DNA from: an uncultured Pseudomonadota bacterium | GTDB taxonomy: Bacteria; Pseudomonadota; Gammaproteobacteria; Steroidobacterales; Steroidobacteraceae | Direction: 5' to 3' | DNA: 9,024 nucleotides | Assembly: GCA_903890265.1 (NCBI GenBank) | Contig: CAITAM010000204.1 | Span: 1 to 9,024 of the forward strand | Program-made: the position numbers and the translations under genes | Notes under the pieces: model-generated | Databases searched by the model: none | Told to the model about the DNA's origin: nothing | The model's input: the letters and a program-made list of their open reading frames with translations, nothing else | Shown here: positions 5,477 through 9,024 of the stretch, one piece after another | Layout: the number at the start of each line of letters is the position of its first letter | Numbering within the stretch: the first letter of the stretch is position 1

Positions 5477-8384
5477 CCGTTGGCGCCGCTAGCCGTTGGC
5501 GCCGCGAGCGCTTCGCGCCGGCGGGTGTCTGCCGGCGGCGGGCCCGCGGATTGCCGAGTTCGTCGACCTCGACGAGCGGACCGAGCTTGAGCGCCGCCAG
5601 CGATGCCCGCACCTTCGCGCCATCGCCGACGATGACGATCTTGCGACCGCCGGGTTCGAGGTGCGCGTTTGCCACGTCCACGACCGTGCGTTCCGTGACC
5701 GCGCGGCTGCGGGCCGCGAGCGTCGCGAAATAGTCGTCGGGCAGGTCGTAGAGAAAGAGTTCGGCCGCGGCCATCGCACTCGACTGGCTGCCCTCGAAGA
5801 GCCCGGCCAGGGACTCCGCGAACGCGCCGCGCGCGAGGTCGAGTTCCGCCGCGGACGGCGGCACCGTGCGCATGCGCTCGAGTTCCTTCAGCGCTTCGCC
5901 GAGCGCGGCCGCGGTCGCGTCGGTTCGGACCTGGCTGCTCAGGTTGAAGAACCCGGTGTCGCGCGAATACTGGAACCACGTCTGCGCGCCGTAGGTGTAG
6001 CCGTGCGCCTCGCGCAGGTTGAGGTTGAGGCGCGACGAGAACAGCCCGCCCAGCACGTTGTTGGTGATCTCGAGCGGCACGTAGGCCGGGGTCGCGCGCG
6101 GCTCGCCGGGGCCGCCGATCGCGAGCGCACTCTGCGGCAGGCCCGGTCGGTCGACGAGGTAGAGGGCGGGGTGCGGGACATACGCCGGTCTTGGCCCCGG
6201 CGGGGGCGGGGGCGCGCCGTGCCAGTCACCGAAGGCCCTCTGCGCCAGCGCGCGCGCGGCGTCGGGCGTGATGTCCCCGGCGAGGACGAGGGCGGCCGAT
6301 GCCGGTCGGTAATGGGTCTGCCAGTGGTGCACGAGATCCTGTGCGCGGATCCGGGCGTTGGCCGCGCGCGTGCCGTTGTCGGGGTAGCCGTACGGCGAGT
6401 CGCTGCCGTAGAGCGCGCGCACGAGCACGTGGCGCGCCACCGCCGACGGGTCGCTGTCGGACTCGCGCAGGGTGCCGTCGCGCAGCGAGCGGCGGTGCTC
6501 GACGTCGGCCGGCGCAAAGCGCGGCTCGCGCACGACCTCGGCGAGGAGCGCCGTCGCCGCCGCGGTGGCGTCGCTGAGCACCGTCACCTCGACCGCCGCG
6601 CTGTCGCGGCCGGCCACCGCGTGCAGCGCGGTGCCGAGCGCCGCCGCGCGGTCGGCGAGTTCGTCGGCCGAGTGGCGCCGGCTGCCCTCGGTCAGCATCG
6701 CCGCGGTGAACGCGGCGAGGCCGGGCAGGGCGACGGGATTGCTGCTGCTGCCCGCGTTCGCGATGACCGCAACCGACACCACCGGCAGCGCGTGCTGTTC
6801 CGCCACCAGCACGGACAAGCCGTTCGCAAGCCGAAAGCGCGTCGTGACCGGCAGCTGCGGCAGGCCGGGGGCGGGCGCCCGTGGCGCCGCCGCGCGCCAC
6901 GCTTCATCCGCCATGCGGCCCTCGACCGCCACCGCCGACTCGTCGTCCGCGCTGCGCGGTACGTCGGCAACGGCCTTGCGACCGGGCACGCCGAACACGA
7001 CCGCACGCGAGCCGGGGCCGAGGTCCTCGGCCGCGAGTGCCCGCACCTCGTCGGCAGTCACCGCGGCGTAGCGCGCGAGATCGGCCGGCAGGTAGCCCGG
7101 GTCGTGCACGGCCTGCTGGTAGGCGTTCAGGCGGTCGGCGACCCCACCGACGGTTTCCAGCGCGACGATGAGGTCGGTCCGCACCGTCGTCTTCGCCCGC
7201 GCGAGCTCGGCATCGGTCGGCCCGTCGCGGCGAAAGCGCTCGAGTTCGGTGTCGATCGCCGCGAGCAGCCGCTCGGGCGTCACCCCTCGCCGGGCCGTGG
7301 CCTTGATCACGAACAGCGAGCCGAGCGCGAGGCTCTCGTTGTCGACGCTCACGTCCTGCGCGAGCGCGAGCTGGCGCACGAGCGCCTTGTACAGGCGGCC
7401 GCTGTGCCCGCCGCCGAGCACCTGCGCGGCAAGATCGGCCGCCGCGTCGCCCGGCCGGTACGCGGCGGGTGTGTGCCAGGCGACGTACACGCGACTGAGC
7501 GGTACCTCGTCCGTTACCGTCGCGCGCCGTTCGCCCGCGAGGTGCGCCGCCGGCACGACCGGTGGCGTGAGCGCGGGGCCGGGCGGAATGGAGCCGAAGT
7601 ACTTCTCGACGAGGGCGCGCGCGGCGGCGGGGTCGATATCGCCGGCGATGCTCAGGCTCGCGTTGCTCGGGGTGTAGTAGGTCCGGGCGAATTCCCGCAC
7701 GTCGGCGAGGCGCGCGGCCTCGATGTCGGCGTGCGAGCCGATCACCTTGGGGCGGTACGGGTGGCCCGGCGGGAACAGCTGGCGGAAGAGTTCCTCCTCG
7801 ACCAGCCCGTAGGGTTCGCCTTCGGTGGTCTCGCGCCGCTCGTTGCGCACGACGTCGCGCTGGTTGGCGAGTTTCGTGGCATCGAGGGTGTCCAGCAGGT
7901 AGCCCATGCGGTCGCTCTCGAGCCAGAGCGCCAGCTCGAGCTGATTGGCCGGTACCGTCTCGAAAAAGTTGGTGCGGTCGAAGTCGGTGGTGGCGTTGAC
8001 ATCGGTCGCGCCGGCCTGCTCGAGGTAGCGCTGGTGCGCGTTCGCCGGGACGTGCTTCGATCCCTCGAACATCATGTGCTCAAACAGGTGCGCAAAGCCG
8101 GTGCGCCCGGCCGCTTCCTGGGCCGGGCCGACGTGGTACCAGAGATTGAGCGCGACCAGCGGCAGGCGATGGTCCTCGTGCAGGATGACGTTGAGCCCGT
8201 TACCGAGCGTAAAACTCGTGACCGTGAGGTCGACACGGGCGGACGGATCCCGCGCGCCGCTCACCGGCGCGGACGACGACGACGACGACGACGGTGGCGG
8301 CGATGACGGCGCGACAGCGGCCGGGCTCGCGGCAGCGGGCGCGAGCACGAGGCAGGCGAGCAGGGCGGCAAGACGGCACGGCAT
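5064..8384 (-). CDS. Periplasmic M16 zinc peptidase, tandem two-half form, with extended C-terminus
   Basis: A pitrilysin/processing-peptidase family (M16) zinc protease that clips peptides inside a clam-shell chamber. The ATG at 8384 follows GGAG five bases upstream and starts a signal peptide (residues 1-20, Ala-Ala-Ala-Ser end), so it acts in the periplasm. A Pro/Ser linker (about 27-41, seven Ser in a row) leads to the active half. That half has the inverted zinc motif HLFEH (H99, E102, H103) and the downstream ligand E182 in RNERRE. The second half (from about 515) has lost the zinc motif: the equivalent stretch reads GLAAFTAAML. It keeps the substrate-contact motif REAHGYTYG (R791, Y796). 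This pairing of an active and an inactive half is usual for the family. Recognisable homology ends near 5546. The open frame then adds an Arg/Pro/Ala-rich tail of about 150 residues that looks like antisense of the plus-strand gene. Length is 1106 residues, against 959 if it stopped at 5505. Confidence 0.9.
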   Translation of the reverse strand: MPCRLAALLACLVLAPAAASPAAVAPSSPPPSSSSSSSAPVSGARDPSARVDLTVTSFTLGNGLNVILHEDHRLPLVALNLWYHVGPAQEAAGRTGFAHLFEHMMFEGSKHVPANAHQRYLEQAGATDVNATTDFDRTNFFETVPANQLELALWLESDRMGYLLDTLDATKLANQRDVVRNERRETTEGEPYGLVEEELFRQLFPPGHPYRPKVIGSHADIEAARLADVREFARTYYTPSNASLSIAGDIDPAAARALVEKYFGSIPPGPALTPPVVPAAHLAGERRATVTDEVPLSRVYVAWHTPAAYRPGDAAADLAAQVLGGGHSGRLYKALVRQLALAQDVSVDNESLALGSLFVIKATARRGVTPERLLAAIDTELERFRRDGPTDAELARAKTTVRTDLIVALETVGGVADRLNAYQQAVHDPGYLPADLARYAAVTADEVRALAAEDLGPGSRAVVFGVPGRKAVADVPRSADDESAVAVEGRMADEAWRAAAPRAPAPGLPQLPVTTRFRLANGLSVLVAEQHALPVVSVAVIANAGSSSNPVALPGLAAFTAAMLTEGSRRHSADELADRAAALGTALHAVAGRDSAAVEVTVLSDATAAATALLAEVVREPRFAPADVEHRRSLRDGTLRESDSDPSAVARHVLVRALYGSDSPYGYPDNGTRAANARIRAQDLVHHWQTHYRPASAALVLAGDITPDAARALAQRAFGDWHGAPPPPPGPRPAYVPHPALYLVDRPGLPQSALAIGGPGEPRATPAYVPLEITNNVLGGLFSSRLNLNLREAHGYTYGAQTWFQYSRDTGFFNLSSQVRTDATAAALGEALKELERMRTVPPSAAELDLARGAFAESLAGLFEGSQSSAMAAAELFLYDLPDDYFATLAARSRAVTERTVVDVANAHLEPGGRKIVIVGDGAKVRASLAALKLGPLVEVDELGNPRARRRQTPAGAKRSRRQRLAAPTASGARGRRTASPRGSVPRRCRGGGALKIAGSPRRAARPRWTRGRSHPARGAGAAVVARGPRPPAALTSAPRAARRRRPARPRTGHAPVRGRGLRWRPRRRATESAAARPSRCPGARARALHPPRRRSSPARRRCRAR
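5467..5514. repeat. 16-bp tandem repeat carrying stop codons on both strands
   Basis: GCGCCGCTAGCCGTTG occurs at 5467-5482 and 5483-5498 without a mismatch. A third, diverged copy (12 of 16 matching) follows at 5499-5514. The palindrome CTAG in each perfect copy gives TAG on both strands. The plus-strand gene stops at 5474-5476. On the minus strand the two perfect copies stop two different frames (5473 and 5489), but not the peptidase frame. Confidence 0.9.
8272..8292. repeat. Trinucleotide repeat (GAC)7 coding for poly-serine
   Basis: Seven GAC units on the plus strand read as seven consecutive TCG serine codons in the peptidase linker just after its signal peptide. Copy changes keep the frame and would only vary linker length. 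Confidence 0.9.
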
Positions 8385-8470
8385 GGGGGACTCCGGAGTT
8401 CGGCAGGGCGGCGCGGCGCTTAGACGGTTCGGCTGGGCGCTCGCGGCGGATTCGTGTCGGGGGCTTGCGG

Positions 8471-8884
8471 TCAGTGCAGCACGACCCACAGCCCGTACAG
8501 GCAGCACAGGGCGGTGAGCACGGCGACCGCCACCGTCAGCGGCAGCGTGGGCACGCCAGGAGTCTCGCCGCGGCGGAGCGCGCGCGCCGTTCGCCAGTGA
8601 TCGGCGGCCGCGACGACGAGGGCGCCGAGGCCGAGCAGCAGCAGGCTGACGCCGAGGCCGATCGCGAAGCGGTGCAGCTCCTCGCTCTCGGGCGTCGGTC
8701 GTGCCTGCACGACGGAGCGGAAAAAACCAATCATGCCGAGACCGAAGCTGGCGAAGGTGAGCGCGGTACGAATCCACGCGAGCGTCGTGCGGTCGAGCGC
8801 GAGCGACGTGCGCAGTCGGGCGAATTCGACGCGCGGGTCCGCACGGCCCTCGGCGCCGCGGCCGGACTCGGGTGCGGGACTCAT
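8471..8884 (-). CDS. DUF202 (YidH-like) inner membrane protein
   Basis: A 137-residue protein with the DUF202 mark: a soluble N-terminus leading into RTTLAWIRT (32-40), then three membrane helices at about 35-56, 72-94 and 114-135. The arginines before the first helix are a conserved family feature. Family function is not established; members are small inner-membrane proteins. The ATG at 8884 gives a normal family length, although I see no clear ribosome site before it. The frame stays open to a GTG at 8977, which would add 31 polar residues with no family support. It ends 86 bp upstream of the peptidase start on the same strand, so the two may share a transcript. Confidence 0.85.
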   Translation of the reverse strand: MSPAPESGRGAEGRADPRVEFARLRTSLALDRTTLAWIRTALTFASFGLGMIGFFRSVVQARPTPESEELHRFAIGLGVSLLLLGLGALVVAAADHWRTARALRRGETPGVPTLPLTVAVAVLTALCCLYGLWVVLH

Positions 8885-9024
8885 GAGGAAGTCACGTCGG
8901 GAGTCACCGGGGGATTCATCGCGGCATGCACCTCGGCATTCACGGCGAGGCACGGGGGCGTGGTCGCGGAGCGGCACTCTTGCCCGCGTGGCACCGCGAA
9001 GTCAACGACGGCGGCCGGCGGGCC
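8885..9024. other. Right-hand edge with no clear feature
   Basis: I see no supported gene, terminator or promoter in these 140 bases. The upstream part of the DUF202 transcript, including any promoter, would lie here or beyond the window. Confidence 0.4.

Noticed and set aside
2851..5733. Very long open frame (960 residues) on the plus strand
   Set aside because: It is the antisense of the ABC exporter, whose ATPase motifs are intact on the minus strand. The product is rich in Arg, Asp and His with no recognisable domain, as expected from antisense of GC-rich coding DNA.
5496..8306. Very long open frame (936 residues) on the plus strand
   Set aside because: It is the antisense of the M16 peptidase. 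The composition is dominated by Arg, Gly and Val and shows no motifs.
8352..8384. Lipoprotein signal (Leu-Leu-Ala-Cys) in the M16 peptidase
   Set aside because: The cysteine is at residue 11, too early for a normal hydrophobic core before a lipobox. A standard signal peptide cut after about residue 20 fits better.
8885..8977. N-terminal extension of the DUF202 protein to the GTG at 8977
   Set aside because: The 31 added residues are polar with no family match, and the protein has normal length from the ATG at 8884. The lack of a clear ribosome site at 8884 leaves some doubt.

Overview
The window is about 70% GC with strong G/C bias at third codon positions. The gene content points to a high-GC Pseudomonadota bacterium, most likely gamma- or betaproteobacterial. 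The clues are a VPLPA-type exosortase (PEP-CTERM-like) sorting signal, a well-formed Pho box, an MsbA-like ABC exporter and a tandem M16 peptidase. I cannot name a genus from the sequence.

Layout, left to right. (1) 27-446 (+): a small secreted protein of unknown function with two cysteines. (2) 447-651: an intergenic region with a Pho-box-like pair of direct repeats (531-548). (3) 652-2076 (+): a secreted metallophosphoesterase with purple-acid-phosphatase-like metal motifs. (4) 2104-2733 (+): a secreted protein ending in a VPLPA-CTERM sorting tail, 27 bp after the phosphatase and probably in the same transcript, which ends at a strong intrinsic terminator (2789-2823). (5) 2857-4698 (-): a full ABC exporter half-transporter, convergent with the previous pair. 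(6) 4699-4876: an intergenic region with an 18-bp palindrome (4812-4829). (7) 4877-5476 (+): a putative small secreted or membrane-anchored protein with a 12-bp tandem repeat near its 5' end. (8) 5064-8384 (-): a large periplasmic M16 zinc peptidase whose reading frame runs on past the expected end of the family, antisense to gene 7. (9) 8471-8884 (-): a DUF202 three-helix membrane protein upstream of the peptidase, possibly in the same operon.

How the genes may work together: the clearest unit is the phosphatase plus the VPLPA-CTERM protein. Together with the Pho box, this suggests a phosphate-starvation response that releases a secreted phosphatase and an exosortase-sorted surface protein. 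The ABC exporter, the M16 peptidase and the DUF202 protein are envelope functions with no visible link to that unit.

The oddest site is 5467-5514. A 16-bp repeat containing the palindrome CTAG supplies stop codons on both strands at the junction of two convergent genes. A diverged third copy has lost the stop that would have closed the peptidase frame at a normal family length. I did not see a clearly new multi-gene system. The Pho-linked exosortase substrate and the stop-repeat junction are the two best leads.
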